In this document: positions 25,786 to 34,085 of the stretch, piece by piece
How positions within the stretch are numbered: position 1 is the stretch's first letter
Layout of the letters: the number at the start of each line of letters is the position of its first letter
From: an uncultured Phycisphaerales bacterium
GTDB lineage: Bacteria > Planctomycetota > Phycisphaerae > Phycisphaerales > UBA1924
Direction: 5' to 3'
NCBI GenBank assembly: GCA_937871915.1
Contig: CALMPG010000076.1
Location: 1-63,448 of the forward strand
DNA: 63,448 bases
Made by a program: the position numbers and the translations under genes
Notes under the pieces: generated by a model
Seen by the model: only the letters and a program-made list of their open reading frames with translations
Databases searched by the model: none
What the model was told of the DNA's origin: nothing

Positions 25786-26448
25786 TCACCCCCGCACCCT
25801 CCCCGGCACCCCCACCACCGTCTGCCCGTCGAGCACCGACTTCACCACCACGCTCCCCGCGCCGACCACGCACCCATCCCCCACGCTCAGGCTCGGCAGC
25901 ACCCGCGCCCCGATCCCCACCAGCGTGTGCGACCCGACCCGCACGCGCCCGGCGAGCACCGCCCCCGGCGCGATGTGCGTGTTGAACCCCACCACGCACT
26001 CGTGCTCCACGATCGCCCCCGTGTTCACGATCGCGTGGTCCATCACCATCGCCCGCGCGTTCACGATCGCCCCCGGCCCGATGAACACGCCCGCGCCCAG
26101 GCGCGCCGTCGGCGAGACCACCGCCGACGGATGCACGACGGTCTTCGCCCCGCGCCCGAGCTCCATCTGCGCCAGCCGCTCGACCAGCGCCCCGCGAAAC
26201 CCCACCGCCCCCACACCGAGTATCCACCCGCGATCCGCAACCCGCGCCAGTTCCCCCGTCCCGCCCACCCGGATCGCGTTGTTGGGCAAGCGCCCAAGCG
26301 GGGCGTCCGAGTCATCGTCGAGGAACCCCACCACCTCCCACCCCATCGCCGCGGCCGCCTCCGCCACCACCAGCGCATGCCCTCCACCACCCACCACAAC
26401 AAGGGGATTGCCTTTCCCAACACGCGGCTTGGAGGCTTGTTCGGGCAT
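25786..26448 (-). CDS. NeuD-like sugar O-acetyltransferase
   Basis: 220 aa from the ATG at 26448 (open to a TTG at 26517). An N-terminal Rossmann-like part (PLVVVGGGGHALVVAEAA, VVGFLDDD) binds a nucleotide-sugar or PLP-type ligand in this family. The C-terminal left-handed beta-helix shows hexapeptide repeats (ARLGAGVFIGPGAIVNARA, FNTHIAPGAVLAGRVRVGS, VVGVPGRVRG) with the catalytic-type His in VEHECVV. NeuD/PglD-type enzymes acetylate amino sugars for surface polysaccharide or glycoprotein. No polysaccharide genes flank it. It is divergent from the coiled-coil gene at 26771. Confidence 0.78.
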   Translation of the reverse strand: MPEQASKPRVGKGNPLVVVGGGGHALVVAEAAAAMGWEVVGFLDDDSDAPLGRLPNNAIRVGGTGELARVADRGWILGVGAVGFRGALVERLAQMELGRGAKTVVHPSAVVSPTARLGAGVFIGPGAIVNARAMVMDHAIVNTGAIVEHECVVGFNTHIAPGAVLAGRVRVGSHTLVGIGARVLPSLSVGDGCVVGAGSVVVKSVLDGQTVVGVPGRVRG

Positions 26449-26770
26449 CACATGGACTATCGGTCCGCTCGCCAAACCCCCTTTGCCCGGCCGATCGGAT
26501 CGGCCATATCCGAACAAAACCTAAGCCTGTATCCCCTCCACCCATCCCCGCTTGACGAACCGCCCCCGAATCGCGACACTACCGCCCCTCGTCCGGGGCC
26601 CCCGGCCCCCATCGCGGCCAAGGGTTTCCGGCGATCCACGCCCCCTCTCGAATTGTGCGTCCGCGCATGAGAGCATCCGGGCAAAGTCGCGGGCGTACAG
26701 GTACAGTCTGGGCCCCTCGCGTGGGCCTGTCGGGGCCCGGGGCACGGTTTCACGGACACGGAGAAGTTCC
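26449..26770. promoter_or_regulatory. divergent intergenic region with 17-bp palindrome
   Basis: The 322-bp gap between divergent genes includes the perfect palindrome GGCCGATC-G-GATCGGCC (26489-26505) followed by an AT-richer stretch (CATATCCGAACAAAACCTAAG), which could be an operator and promoter for the acetyltransferase side. The right side shows only CG-rich sequence up to GGAGAAG before the next ATG. No gene is seen. Confidence 0.45.
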
Positions 26771-28138
26771 ATGGCGGCTCGGACATCCACCAGCGTCGGC
26801 GTCGGCGCGACCATCACCATCCTGGCGGTCGCAACCCTCGGCCTGTTCGTCACTTCGATGATCTTCTACGCCAAGGCCCGCGAGGCGACACTCCTCAAGG
26901 AAGGCGTCGAGAAGACCACGCGAGACTTCGTCTCCGACATCGACCGCAACGACCCCGTGGTCATCCGCATCAAGGAGGTCGCCAAGCCCGGCACCCCCGC
27001 GGGCAAGACCGTTCTCGGCTACGTCATGAACGAGCGCAAGGACCTCATGCAGAAGGTCACCGGCTCGGACCGCGACACCATCGAGGCCGTCAACCGCATC
27101 CTCGACGCGGCCAAGGGCACCAACCTCGTCGGCGTCATCCGCGACCGCGACAACACCATCTCCAACCTCACCAAGCGCGTCGAGGACGCCGAGGCCGACC
27201 GCACCCGCGCCCTGCAGGACAAGGAGACCGAGTCCAAGCGCGTCAAGTCCATCGAGGAGAACCAGCGGGCCACCGTCGCCGCGCTCCAGGCCGAGGTCGA
27301 CAAGACCAAGGCCGAGACCGACGCCCTCCGCGAGGGCATCGCCGTCCTCAAGGCCCAGATGGACACCCGCGTGGACGACATCTCCGCCGGCTGCGAGAGC
27401 CGCGTCGCCGCCCTCAAGTCCGACATCGACAAGCTCCAGGCCGAGCGGGCCGTGAACCAGGGTCGGCTCCGGCAGTTCGAGGAGCAGCAGCGCGGCTCGC
27501 GCTTCGTGGGCCAGAGCGAGTACGCCCTCATCGACGGCCAGGTCGTCGTCACCAACGGCTCCGAGGGCACCGTCACCCTCAACATCGGCCGCAAGCAGCA
27601 CGTCGTTCTCGGCCTCCCCTTCACCGTCTACTCCCAGGGCACCGTCATCCGCCTCGACGACAAGACCAACGACTACCCCGCCGGCAAGGCCACCCTCGAG
27701 GTCATCCGCGTCGAGGAGAACTCCTCCATCGCCCGCATCATCCGCGAGCAGAAGGGCAACCCCGTCGTCAAGGGCGACGTGGTCGCCAACCCCATGTACG
27801 ACCCCGCCAAGCAGTACAAGTTCCTCGTCTACGGCAACTTCGACCCGCAGCGCACCGGCAACGCCTCCGCCTTCGGCGCCAACGAGGTCAAGGCCTGGAT
27901 CCAGGATTGGGGCGGCGAGACCGTGGACAAGCTCTCCGGCGACGTGGACTTCATCGTCCTGGGCGAGCGCCCCCAGATCCCCCCGCAGCCCTCCAGCAGC
28001 GCCCCCATCGAGGTCATCAACTTCAACCTCGACCAGCAGCGGGCCGCGCAGCGCTACGACGACCTGCTCAAGCAGGCCACCGACACCGCCATCCCGGTCC
28101 TGAATGAGAACCGTCTGCGCACCTTGCTGGGGAGGTAA
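26771..28138 (+). CDS. membrane-anchored coiled-coil protein with BRCT-like C-terminal domain
   Basis: 455 aa, ATG with GGAGAAG 4 nt upstream. One N-terminal membrane segment (ITILAVATLGLFVTSMIFYA, about 14-33) is followed by a long coiled coil (about 100-235; RVEDAEADRTRALQDKETES). A beta-rich region follows (SEYALIDGQVVVTNGSEG). The C-terminal segment YKFLVYGNFDPQ, EVKAWIQDWGGETVDKLSGD, VDFIVLGERP resembles a BRCT domain in its strand-helix-GG-strand order. BRCT domains normally sit in DNA repair proteins, so this location is odd; a similar fold without that function is possible. Role unknown. Confidence 0.6.
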   Translation: MAARTSTSVGVGATITILAVATLGLFVTSMIFYAKAREATLLKEGVEKTTRDFVSDIDRNDPVVIRIKEVAKPGTPAGKTVLGYVMNERKDLMQKVTGSDRDTIEAVNRILDAAKGTNLVGVIRDRDNTISNLTKRVEDAEADRTRALQDKETESKRVKSIEENQRATVAALQAEVDKTKAETDALREGIAVLKAQMDTRVDDISAGCESRVAALKSDIDKLQAERAVNQGRLRQFEEQQRGSRFVGQSEYALIDGQVVVTNGSEGTVTLNIGRKQHVVLGLPFTVYSQGTVIRLDDKTNDYPAGKATLEVIRVEENSSIARIIREQKGNPVVKGDVVANPMYDPAKQYKFLVYGNFDPQRTGNASAFGANEVKAWIQDWGGETVDKLSGDVDFIVLGERPQIPPQPSSSAPIEVINFNLDQQRAAQRYDDLLKQATDTAIPVLNENRLRTLLGR

Positions 28139-28140
28139 TC

Positions 28141-28260
28141 CGTCGGCATGGGAGCAAGGGAGCAGAGGGAGCATGGGAGCAAGACCCCTGCGCTCCGCCC
28201 GCTCCCTCTGCTCCCTTTGCTCCCTTGCTCCCCCTGCTCCCATGCTCTGAACCCCAGGGG
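28141..28260. repeat. inverted heptamer-type repeat (GGGAGCA)
   Basis: Left arm: GGGAGCAAGGGAGCAGAGGG and on to GGGAGCAAG. Right arm: GCTCCCTCTGCTCCCTTTGC and on to CTGCTCCCATGC. The units are seven to eight bases. The arms are complementary around a spacer of about 15 bp. It starts directly after the coiled-coil gene. Confidence 0.8.
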
Positions 28261-28276
28261 TGAGCGAGCCCCTCGA

Positions 28277-29491
28277 TTGGCCAAGACCAAGCGCCGCATC
28301 CCCCCCTGGCTCCACCGGCCCGTGTACTACGCCGTCCGGGGCATGCTCGCGACCATGCTCGTGGGCGACATGGCCGCCAACCTGCGCACCGCCCGCGCCG
28401 TCGCCCGCCTCTACGCCTCCTTCGAGCCCGCACGCGTCCGGCGCGCTGTGGACACCATCGCCGTCGCCTTCCCCGGCATGCCCCTCGACCAGCGCCGCGC
28501 CTTCGCGCTGACGGCCTACGAGCACCTCTTCATGCTCGCCGTCGAGATGGCCCACACGCCGCGACTGCTCACCCCGGACACCTGGCCCGAGCACATCCAG
28601 CTCGCCGGCCTCACCCCGGGCGCGCGCCTGCTCCTCTCCGGCCGCCCCTGCGTCATGATCACCGGCCACTGCGGCAACTGGGAGCTCCTCGGCTACACCA
28701 TGGCCCTCCTCGGCTTCCCCATGCACGCCCTCTACAGGCCCCTCGATCTCAAGCCCCTCGACGCCTGGGTCCGCCAGACCCGCCAGAAGCGCGGCCTGTC
28801 CCTGCTGGACAAGCACGGCGCCACCGACGTCATGCCCGGCCTGATGAGGCGCGGCGAGCTCGTCGCCTTCATCGCCGACCAGAACGCCGGCGACCGCGGC
28901 CTCTTCGTCCCCTTCTTCAACCGCCTCGCGTCCACCTACAAGTCCATCGGCCTCGTCGCCATGCAGTTCGACGCCCCCGTCATCTGCGGCCAGGCCCGCC
29001 GCCTCGTTCCATCCCACGATGGGTGGCACGGGCAGCTCGCTGCCCGTGGCGATCCCCCCGCGCGCTCCACGGGCGGCGCCCCGCCGGCGCCACCCCCGAT
29101 CGAATCGAGCATCGTCGGCGGCTTCGAGACCTACGACCCGACTCGACCCTTCCAATACCGCGTGGACATCACCGACATCATCCACCCCGAAGACTGGCAG
29201 GGCCGCCCCGACCCGCTCTTCTACATCAGCGCGCGATACCGGCGCGCCATCGAGAGCATGGTCCGCGCCGCCCCGGAGCAGAACCTCTGGCTCCACCGCT
29301 ACTGGAAGAGCCGCCCCCGGTTCGAGCATTCCGGCAAGCCCTTCCCCGAGAGCCTCCGCGAGAAGATCCGCGCCCTCCCCTGGACCACCGCCGACGACCT
29401 GGCCCGCATCGAGGACTGGTCCGCCAAGGACGCCGCCGAGATAGCACGCAAGGCGCCGAAACCCCCCAACGTTCCCCTCAACGTGCCGTAA
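28277..29491 (+). CDS. LpxL/HtrB-like lysophospholipid acyltransferase with palindromic insertion
   Basis: About 404 aa from a TTG at 28277. The start is uncertain: the frame is open from 28148 through the heptamer repeat, and the first internal ATG is at 28343. The family transfers acyl chains to lipid A precursors. Visible blocks are the catalytic-type TGHCGNWELLG (HxxxxE form), ALYRPLDLKPLDAWVRQTRQ, and FIADQNAGDRGLFVPFFN. A segment of about 30 aa (GWHGQLAARGD to PPAPPP) lies between ICGQARRL and the conserved YRVDITDIIHPEDW region and is encoded by palindromes at 29022-29096, in frame. It fits with the LPS export genes in this window. Confidence 0.8.
   Translation: MAKTKRRIPPWLHRPVYYAVRGMLATMLVGDMAANLRTARAVARLYASFEPARVRRAVDTIAVAFPGMPLDQRRAFALTAYEHLFMLAVEMAHTPRLLTPDTWPEHIQLAGLTPGARLLLSGRPCVMITGHCGNWELLGYTMALLGFPMHALYRPLDLKPLDAWVRQTRQKRGLSLLDKHGATDVMPGLMRRGELVAFIADQNAGDRGLFVPFFNRLASTYKSIGLVAMQFDAPVICGQARRLVPSHDGWHGQLAARGDPPARSTGGAPPAPPPIESSIVGGFETYDPTRPFQYRVDITDIIHPEDWQGRPDPLFYISARYRRAIESMVRAAPEQNLWLHRYWKSRPRFEHSGKPFPESLREKIRALPWTTADDLARIEDWSAKDAAEIARKAPKPPNVPLNVP
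29022..29096. repeat. palindromes inside the acyltransferase gene
   Basis: GGTGG then CACGGGCAGC-TC-GCTGCCCGTG (29027-29048), a perfect 10-bp stem. A second hairpin follows near 29076-29092 (GGCGCC-CCGCC-GGCGCC, then CACCC as in reverse type C copies). Both are translated without breaking the frame. Confidence 0.75.
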
Positions 29492-29559
29492 CCACCGCCC
29501 ATATCTCGGGGATCGCACCCATTTCGGAACCCACCCGCCCATCGGCGCGGTAGAGTGTT

Positions 29560-29630
29560 GGGCGGGCCGCGCAAGTATGCAGCCCGACCGTCAGGGAGGG
29601 CCCTTCCGAACGGGCTCGCACGGGGCTGGC
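29560..29630. repeat. intergenic GC-rich palindromic segment
   Basis: GCCCGACCGTCAGGGAGGGC and, just after, CCCTTCCGAACGGGCTCGC form overlapping weak hairpins upstream of the response regulator. They resemble dispersed intergenic repeats of planctomycete genomes as I remember them; this was not verified. Confidence 0.4.
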
Positions 29631-29658
29631 CGGGGGGCACAGCGAAGGTGAGGCTCAC

Positions 29659-30060
29659 ATGGGCGGCAGACTCGAAGACGTTCGCGTGCTCATCGTCGAC
29701 GACGACCAGGACATCCTCGAGTCCTTCGACGCCGCGCTCCAGGCCGAGGGCGCCATGACCCTCACCGCCCCCGACGGGAACGCGGCCGTCGCCGCCGTCG
29801 CCGAGGACCCGCCCGATATCGTCGTGCTCGACATGATGCTCCCCAAGCGCTCCGGCTTCCTCGTCCTCGAGCGCATCAAGGGCTTCGAGGACTCCCCGCT
29901 GGTCATCATGGTCACCGCCAACGAGGGCAAACGCCACCAGGCCTACGCCGAGAGCCTCGGCGTGGACGCCTATCTCCAGAAGCCCGTCCCCCTCGAGGCC
30001 CTCGTCGCCACGTGCGTCGAACTCCTCGACAAGGAAGAGGCCGAGGACAGCGCGGCGTGA
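29659..30060 (+). CDS. single-domain response regulator
   Basis: 133 aa receiver domain with no output domain. The acidic pocket is VLIVDDDQD (10-18), the phosphoacceptor Asp58 is in VVLDMMLPKRSG, and the switch residues are Thr in MVTANEG and Lys in YLQKPV. A stand-alone receiver can act as a CheY-like messenger or phosphate shuttle. No kinase gene is adjacent. AGGTGAGG precedes the ATG. The C-terminal tail is acidic. Confidence 0.88.
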   Translation: MGGRLEDVRVLIVDDDQDILESFDAALQAEGAMTLTAPDGNAAVAAVAEDPPDIVVLDMMLPKRSGFLVLERIKGFEDSPLVIMVTANEGKRHQAYAESLGVDAYLQKPVPLEALVATCVELLDKEEAEDSAA

Positions 30061-30267
30061 GCAGACGAGCCCCGAACGCAGTGAGGGGTCTGCCGATGAG
30101 CAGGTGAGCAGGTGAGCAGGTGAGCAGGTGAGCAGGTGATTGCGCCGCCCTGTTTCCGAGGATTCCAATTTCCAGTCTCAAATCTCAAATTTGAAATTTG
30201 AGATTCCTGCTCTTCCCTCTTCCCTCTTCCCTCTTCCCTCTTCGCCTTGCGCCTTGCGCTGTGCGTG
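30061..30267. repeat. mixed repeat region: hairpin, octamer array, heptamer arrays
   Basis: In order: a hairpin GCAGAC...CCCC/GGGG...GTCTGC directly after the regulator stop (30061-30093); five copies of GAGCAGGT (30098-30137); the palindrome CTCAAATTTGAAATTTGAG in an AT-rich stretch (about 30180-30203); four to five copies of CTTCCCT (30211-30244); and two to three copies of GCCTTGC (30247-30267). No gene. Confidence 0.8.
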
Positions 30268-30310
30268 CCGCCCCCTCCCCCCTTCTGCCGCTCCCTCCTA
30301 CCCTCCGCCC

Positions 30311-30673
30311 GTGGCCCGGAAACGCTCGCTCATCCTTCTCAAGCCCGGCCCGAGCGGCTCCGACGGCATGCCCCCGCTCGGCACCCTCCGCGAGGTCCGC
30401 GAGGCCCTTGGCAACTCCAACATCTCCCCCGACGGCTCCGGCCCCCACGGCTACGGCGAGCGCATCGGCACGGGCGTCTTCCACGGCCCCGGCATGGTCC
30501 TCGAGGTCGCCCTCGCCGACGACCCCGCCTCCAACCGCGGCTCCGGCCCCGAAGTCCGCCAGGTCCTCGTGAGCGTCACCGACGAGGACTTCGCCTTCCC
30601 CGTCCTCATGCGCCTGTGCAAACTCAACCAATGGCAGATGATGGACCCGGACTCCGGCCGCACGTTCGGGTGA
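30311..30673 (+). CDS. conserved-looking hypothetical protein
   Basis: 120 aa from a GTG at 30311, chosen because upstream codons cover repeats. Not recognised. No signal peptide or membrane segment. It starts basic (MARKRSLILLKPGPSG) and ends with a compact alpha/beta-looking segment (VRQVLVSVTDEDFAFPVLMR, LCKLNQWQMMDP). Repeat blocks sit on both sides. The steady third-position G/C pattern supports a real gene. Confidence 0.55.
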   Translation: MARKRSLILLKPGPSGSDGMPPLGTLREVREALGNSNISPDGSGPHGYGERIGTGVFHGPGMVLEVALADDPASNRGSGPEVRQVLVSVTDEDFAFPVLMRLCKLNQWQMMDPDSGRTFG

Positions 30674-30675
30674 GC

Positions 30676-30833
30676 ATCGGACTCACCACAGAGGCACAGA
30701 GACACAGAGAAGCAAGCCGAGAGGCGTTGGTCAAACCGGCGTTCTTGTGCATTTGTCAGGCCCGGAGGGCGAACGCCGCGCCGCATACCCTTCCCCCCTG
30801 CCTTTCTCTGTGCCTCTGCGCCTCTGTGGTGAG
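30676..30833. repeat. inverted heptamer-type repeat (CACAGAG)
   Basis: Left arm CTCACCACAGAGGCACAGAG then ACACAGAGAA. Right arm TTTCTCTGTGCCTCTGCGCC then TCTGTGGTGAG. They are complementary, with seven-base periodicity, about 100 bp apart. The spacer has no gene. Confidence 0.8.
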
Positions 30834-30839
30834 TCCCCC

Positions 30840-31241
30840 ATGCCCCAAGAAACCAAGTCCATGCCCGCCGACCTCCTCGCCCAGCAGCACTCCGTCGCCG
30901 GGGTCTCCATCGACCTCACCGACGACGCCTCCGCCTTCGACATGCTCGAGAAGGCCTTCGACTACCGGGGCGACGTCACCCTCACGCTCAAGGACGGGCG
31001 CGTCATCGCCGGGTATCTCTTCGATCGCCGCAAGGGCGCCACCCTCGCCGACTCCTCCATCCGCCTCATGGGCCCGGCGAGCGACGAGAAGCTCACCGTC
31101 CGCTACGCCGACATCGCCCACATCGCCTTCAGCGACCGCGACCCCGCCGCCGGCAAGAGTTTCGAGACCTGGGTCAAGAAGTACATCGAGAAGAAACTCG
31201 CCGGCGAGAAGGCCAGCATCGAGAGCGAAACCCTCGACTGA
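30840..31241 (+). CDS. hypothetical protein
   Basis: 133 aa, ATG at 30840. Not recognised by name. A central segment (DVTLTLKDGRVIAGYLFDRRKG, then TVRYADIAHIAFSDRDPAAG) has the strand pattern of a small beta-barrel with an Sm/SH3-like look. The C-terminus is Lys/Glu-rich (FETWVKKYIEKKLAGEKAS). Cytosolic. Neighbours give no clue. Confidence 0.65.
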   Translation: MPQETKSMPADLLAQQHSVAGVSIDLTDDASAFDMLEKAFDYRGDVTLTLKDGRVIAGYLFDRRKGATLADSSIRLMGPASDEKLTVRYADIAHIAFSDRDPAAGKSFETWVKKYIEKKLAGEKASIESETLD

Positions 31242-31300
31242 TCGCACGCCCGGGATGAGCGCGGGCTCCGCGAAGCGAATCCCGCGGATTGCTCGGCGCC

Positions 31301-31762
31301 TCACTTCGCCCCGTCCGCCTTCGCCTCCGCCCCGACCGGCGCGATCCGCCCGCGCAGCTCGCTCGCCCGCGCCACCAGGTCCCCCTCCGCCCCCTCCTTG
31401 CTCCCCGACTCCGCGATCGGCGTGAGCGTCCAGTGCCAGAGCACCCTGTTGTGGAATCGCACCGGCGCGGCCTCCGCCAGCAGGTCGATCCCCGGCAACT
31501 CCTGCAGCGGCGTGTCCGCCTTCGCGTGCGTCACGATCGGCTCGTACCCCTCCCGCCGCACCCGCACGTCGTAGTCCCCGTAGAACGTGAAGTCCGTCTC
31601 CAGCGGCGTCCGCCCGACCTCGATGTCGTTGATCCACACCAACGCGCCCGGCGGCTCGGTCGTCACGCAGATGGTGCGCTCCAGACAGCCGCTGCACAAC
31701 AAGGCGGTTCCTCCGACCGTTGCGAACCCCAGAAGGCGTCCAACTCGCGCGCCAGTATTCAT
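31301..31762 (-). CDS. PEGA-domain lipoprotein
   Basis: 153 aa. A lipoprotein signal ends in LLCSGC, followed by a PEGA-type domain: CVTTEPPGALVWINDIEVG, RTPLETDFTFYGDYDVRVRR, EGYEP. PEGA domains are surface or periplasmic beta modules of unknown ligand. The C-terminal third is helical and charged. Its ATG overlaps the stop of the upstream zinc-ribbon gene (ATGA), so they are coupled. Confidence 0.8.
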   Translation of the reverse strand: MNTGARVGRLLGFATVGGTALLCSGCLERTICVTTEPPGALVWINDIEVGRTPLETDFTFYGDYDVRVRREGYEPIVTHAKADTPLQELPGIDLLAEAAPVRFHNRVLWHWTLTPIAESGSKEGAEGDLVARASELRGRIAPVGAEAKADGAK

Positions 31763-32310
31763 GACATCTCCCAGACGATCACAAGGTAGAGACCCACAAG
31801 TATCGCGCACACGACGAGCAGAGTCCATCGGAAGCGCCTCGTGTATCGCTTGAGCCCGACCCCCGCAACCGACACGGCCATCACGACTCCCATCGCGCCG
31901 GCAATGGCACCGAGACTGCAGGGAACACCGCCACTTCCGGCTGTCAGCAACAGGGCCATCGCCCCGATTCCGCAAACCATCACCATGACGATTGCCGGAC
32001 CCATCGATTGGAAGCGTCGCGGTGTGCATGGCCTCTTGGTATCGAATGCCGGCAGCAAAGACAGGTCATGGATGGGCGGAAACACCTCATCCGTCAACAG
32101 CCGGATGCCGCATTCGGGACAGTTTTCGCCGGCTCCTCCACGCAGGTTGTAGCCACACTTCGGACACCCCACATCGATCTCCGCAAGGTCAGCGGCGTCC
32201 ACCCGCACCGGACGGCACTCCGCCTCAATGTCCAGCAGGTGCCACTGCTCATCCGCCGCTTGTGCGGGAGACAGGTCGGCATCGGGTATGTCGGACTCCC
32301 GAGTGTCCAC
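31759..32310 (-). CDS. zinc-ribbon membrane protein
   Basis: 183 aa, GTG start at 32310. The N-terminal soluble part has a zinc ribbon, CPKCGYNLRGGAGENCPECG (about 49-68). Four hydrophobic segments follow (AIVMVMVCGIGAMALLLTA to WTLLVVCAILVGLYLVIVW). Proteins of this shape are frequent in planctomycetes and have no known function. Two more occur in the window (32353 and 35547), both with the ribbon at the C-terminus. Confidence 0.7.
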   Translation of the reverse strand: MDTRESDIPDADLSPAQAADEQWHLLDIEAECRPVRVDAADLAEIDVGCPKCGYNLRGGAGENCPECGIRLLTDEVFPPIHDLSLLPAFDTKRPCTPRRFQSMGPAIVMVMVCGIGAMALLLTAGSGGVPCSLGAIAGAMGVVMAVSVAGVGLKRYTRRFRWTLLVVCAILVGLYLVIVWEMS

Positions 32311-32352
32311 GACGCCAGAATACCTATTCGGGTGCCGCGCTGCGCACGCAAA

Positions 32353-32739
32353 TCACCCTCTATCCTGCTCTTCATCCAACCGATATGCCGCCGCGCACTC
32401 CGGGCACTTCCCCCGCCGCCCCAGCCCCCTCAGGTTATACCCACACGAATGGCACACCCCCGGTGCCCGCAAGGCGCGCCGCTTCCGCAGCCACACTTCA
32501 AGCCCCACCGCGATCACCGCCAGAAACACAAACCCCACCACACACGGCAGGTAACTGTGGGTCATCATCATGGGCGCAAGCGCCACCGCGACCACCGTCA
32601 TCAGCAGCCCCACCGCCCAATACGCCAATATCCACTTCAACGGCTTTCGCACTGTCCGCCCGGCCGATCGCAGCGTGATTTTCCCCCGCGGCGGCATTTC
32701 TTCGGGCTGCTTCGGTGGCTTTGCTTGCCGCTTGGGCAT
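32353..32739 (-). CDS. zinc-ribbon membrane protein
   Basis: 128 aa from the ATG at 32739 (open to 32808; the nearer ATG has GGGGA upstream). Two membrane helices (WILAYWAVGLLMTVVAVALA, LPCVVGFVFLAVIAVGLEVW), then a C-terminal ribbon CHSCGYNLRGLGRRGKCPEC. Same leftward direction as the upstream-type paralogue at 31759. Function unknown. Confidence 0.65.
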   Translation of the reverse strand: MPKRQAKPPKQPEEMPPRGKITLRSAGRTVRKPLKWILAYWAVGLLMTVVAVALAPMMMTHSYLPCVVGFVFLAVIAVGLEVWLRKRRALRAPGVCHSCGYNLRGLGRRGKCPECAAAYRLDEEQDRG

Positions 32740-32861
32740 CGTGTCCCCGCTCACTCCCCATCCACGACTCATTCCGCCGCAAACCCGGGCCATGCCTTCA
32801 ACCGACAAGCACGTGCGTACACAATAGGGTTCCCGGATCCCGCTCCTCGATCCTCCTCTTC

Positions 32862-34079
32862 ATGAGAGTCACCCGCCACGCCCCCGACCGCCTCGAACTC
32901 TCCGGCCTCCCCGGCGGGGCTGCCGCCGTGGTCGTTCCCATCGGCCTCGCCCTCGTCGGCGCCCTGGCCGCCCTCTTCTGGCTCGCCACCGGCGCCCTCA
33001 TCCCCCTGATCGCCGGGGGAGTAATGCTCCTCATCGCCCTCGCCGCCGCGGCCGTCTCCTGCACCGCCCGCGAGTGGCTCACCCTCGACCTCCCCGCCCG
33101 CACCGCCCGCTACCGCCGACGCTCGCTCATCCCCTCGGATCGCACCGACCTCACGGTCCCCTTCGACGCGGCCCACTCGGTCAGCATCGAACGATCCACG
33201 CTCCGCTCCCCCGATGGACGCATGGGCCACCCCATCGAGGTCTGGACGGCCCGACTCCGCCTCACCAAACCCCGGCGGGCCATCGAACTCGCCCAGACCC
33301 AGGGAGGCCCGGAACAGGCCGTCCGCCCCATCGCCGAGGCCGTCGCCCGCGCCCTCGGCATCCCGCTCGCCGACGAGTCCGGCGATGAGACTGAAACCCG
33401 CGCCCCCGGGTCCATCGGTGCGCGCCTCGCCCACGCCCCGGAACTCTCCGCGTCCTCCTTCGGCCCGCGCCCCGAGGGAGCCCGCGTCTCGCTCCACCTC
33501 GCCCCCGACGGCCAGTCGGTCGCGATCGAGTGGAAGACCCTCGGCGGCCCCGCCCTCCCCGTCCTCGGCCTTCTCGGAGTCGGCGTGTTCGTCGTGCTCT
33601 CGACCGCCATGACCTTGCAGGCTTTCGGCGTCCCCGTCCTCACGTGGATCGCCGGCGGGTCCCCCTCCGCCCCGGTCCGCCCTGCCCCCCTTCCCGCCGC
33701 TCCAATCGCGGCCGCGCTCGTCGCCATGTCCACCGCCCTCTGGCTCGCGTGGCTGCTCATCCTCGAACTCTGGCTCTTCTCCCGCCGCCGACTCAGCATC
33801 ACCCCGGAGCGCATCACCCTCTCCCGCCTGAGCCCCTCGGCCCGCATCCTCGGCACCCTGAGCGGCGGCCTGCTCGCCCGCCGCTGGTCGGCCCCGACCG
33901 ACGATGTCCGTTCCATCCGCACCCACGAGGACGCCGTCGAGGTGCGGACCTCCACGCGGACCTGCGCGGCCACGATCCACCTCCCCGCGGACGGCGAGGC
34001 CGCTTGGGCGGCCAAGATCATCCGCGCCTCGGTCCGCGCCCTCGCGAGCACGACCGACGACGATGAGCCGCAGCCCTGA
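32862..34079 (+). CDS. membrane protein with two helix pairs, function unknown
   Basis: 405 aa, ATG at 32862. Hydrophobic pairs lie at about 22-65 (AAAVVVPIGLALVGALAALF) and 225-310 (ALPVLGLLGVGVFVVLSTAM; AALVAMSTALWLAWLLILEL). The two soluble parts look like duplicated beta modules, each opening with a pattern such as RYRRRSLIPSDRTDLTVPF and RRRLSITPERITLSRLSP, somewhat like bacterial PH-type domains. No homologue is recognised. It converges with lptB, 6 bp between stops. Confidence 0.6.
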   Translation: MRVTRHAPDRLELSGLPGGAAAVVVPIGLALVGALAALFWLATGALIPLIAGGVMLLIALAAAAVSCTAREWLTLDLPARTARYRRRSLIPSDRTDLTVPFDAAHSVSIERSTLRSPDGRMGHPIEVWTARLRLTKPRRAIELAQTQGGPEQAVRPIAEAVARALGIPLADESGDETETRAPGSIGARLAHAPELSASSFGPRPEGARVSLHLAPDGQSVAIEWKTLGGPALPVLGLLGVGVFVVLSTAMTLQAFGVPVLTWIAGGSPSAPVRPAPLPAAPIAAALVAMSTALWLAWLLILELWLFSRRRLSITPERITLSRLSPSARILGTLSGGLLARRWSAPTDDVRSIRTHEDAVEVRTSTRTCAATIHLPADGEAAWAAKIIRASVRALASTTDDDEPQP

Positions 34080-34085
34080 TTCGAC

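Noticed and set aside
30098..30244. Short repeat arrays that could suggest a CRISPR
   Set aside because: Units of 7-8 bp without spacers; no cas gene in the window.
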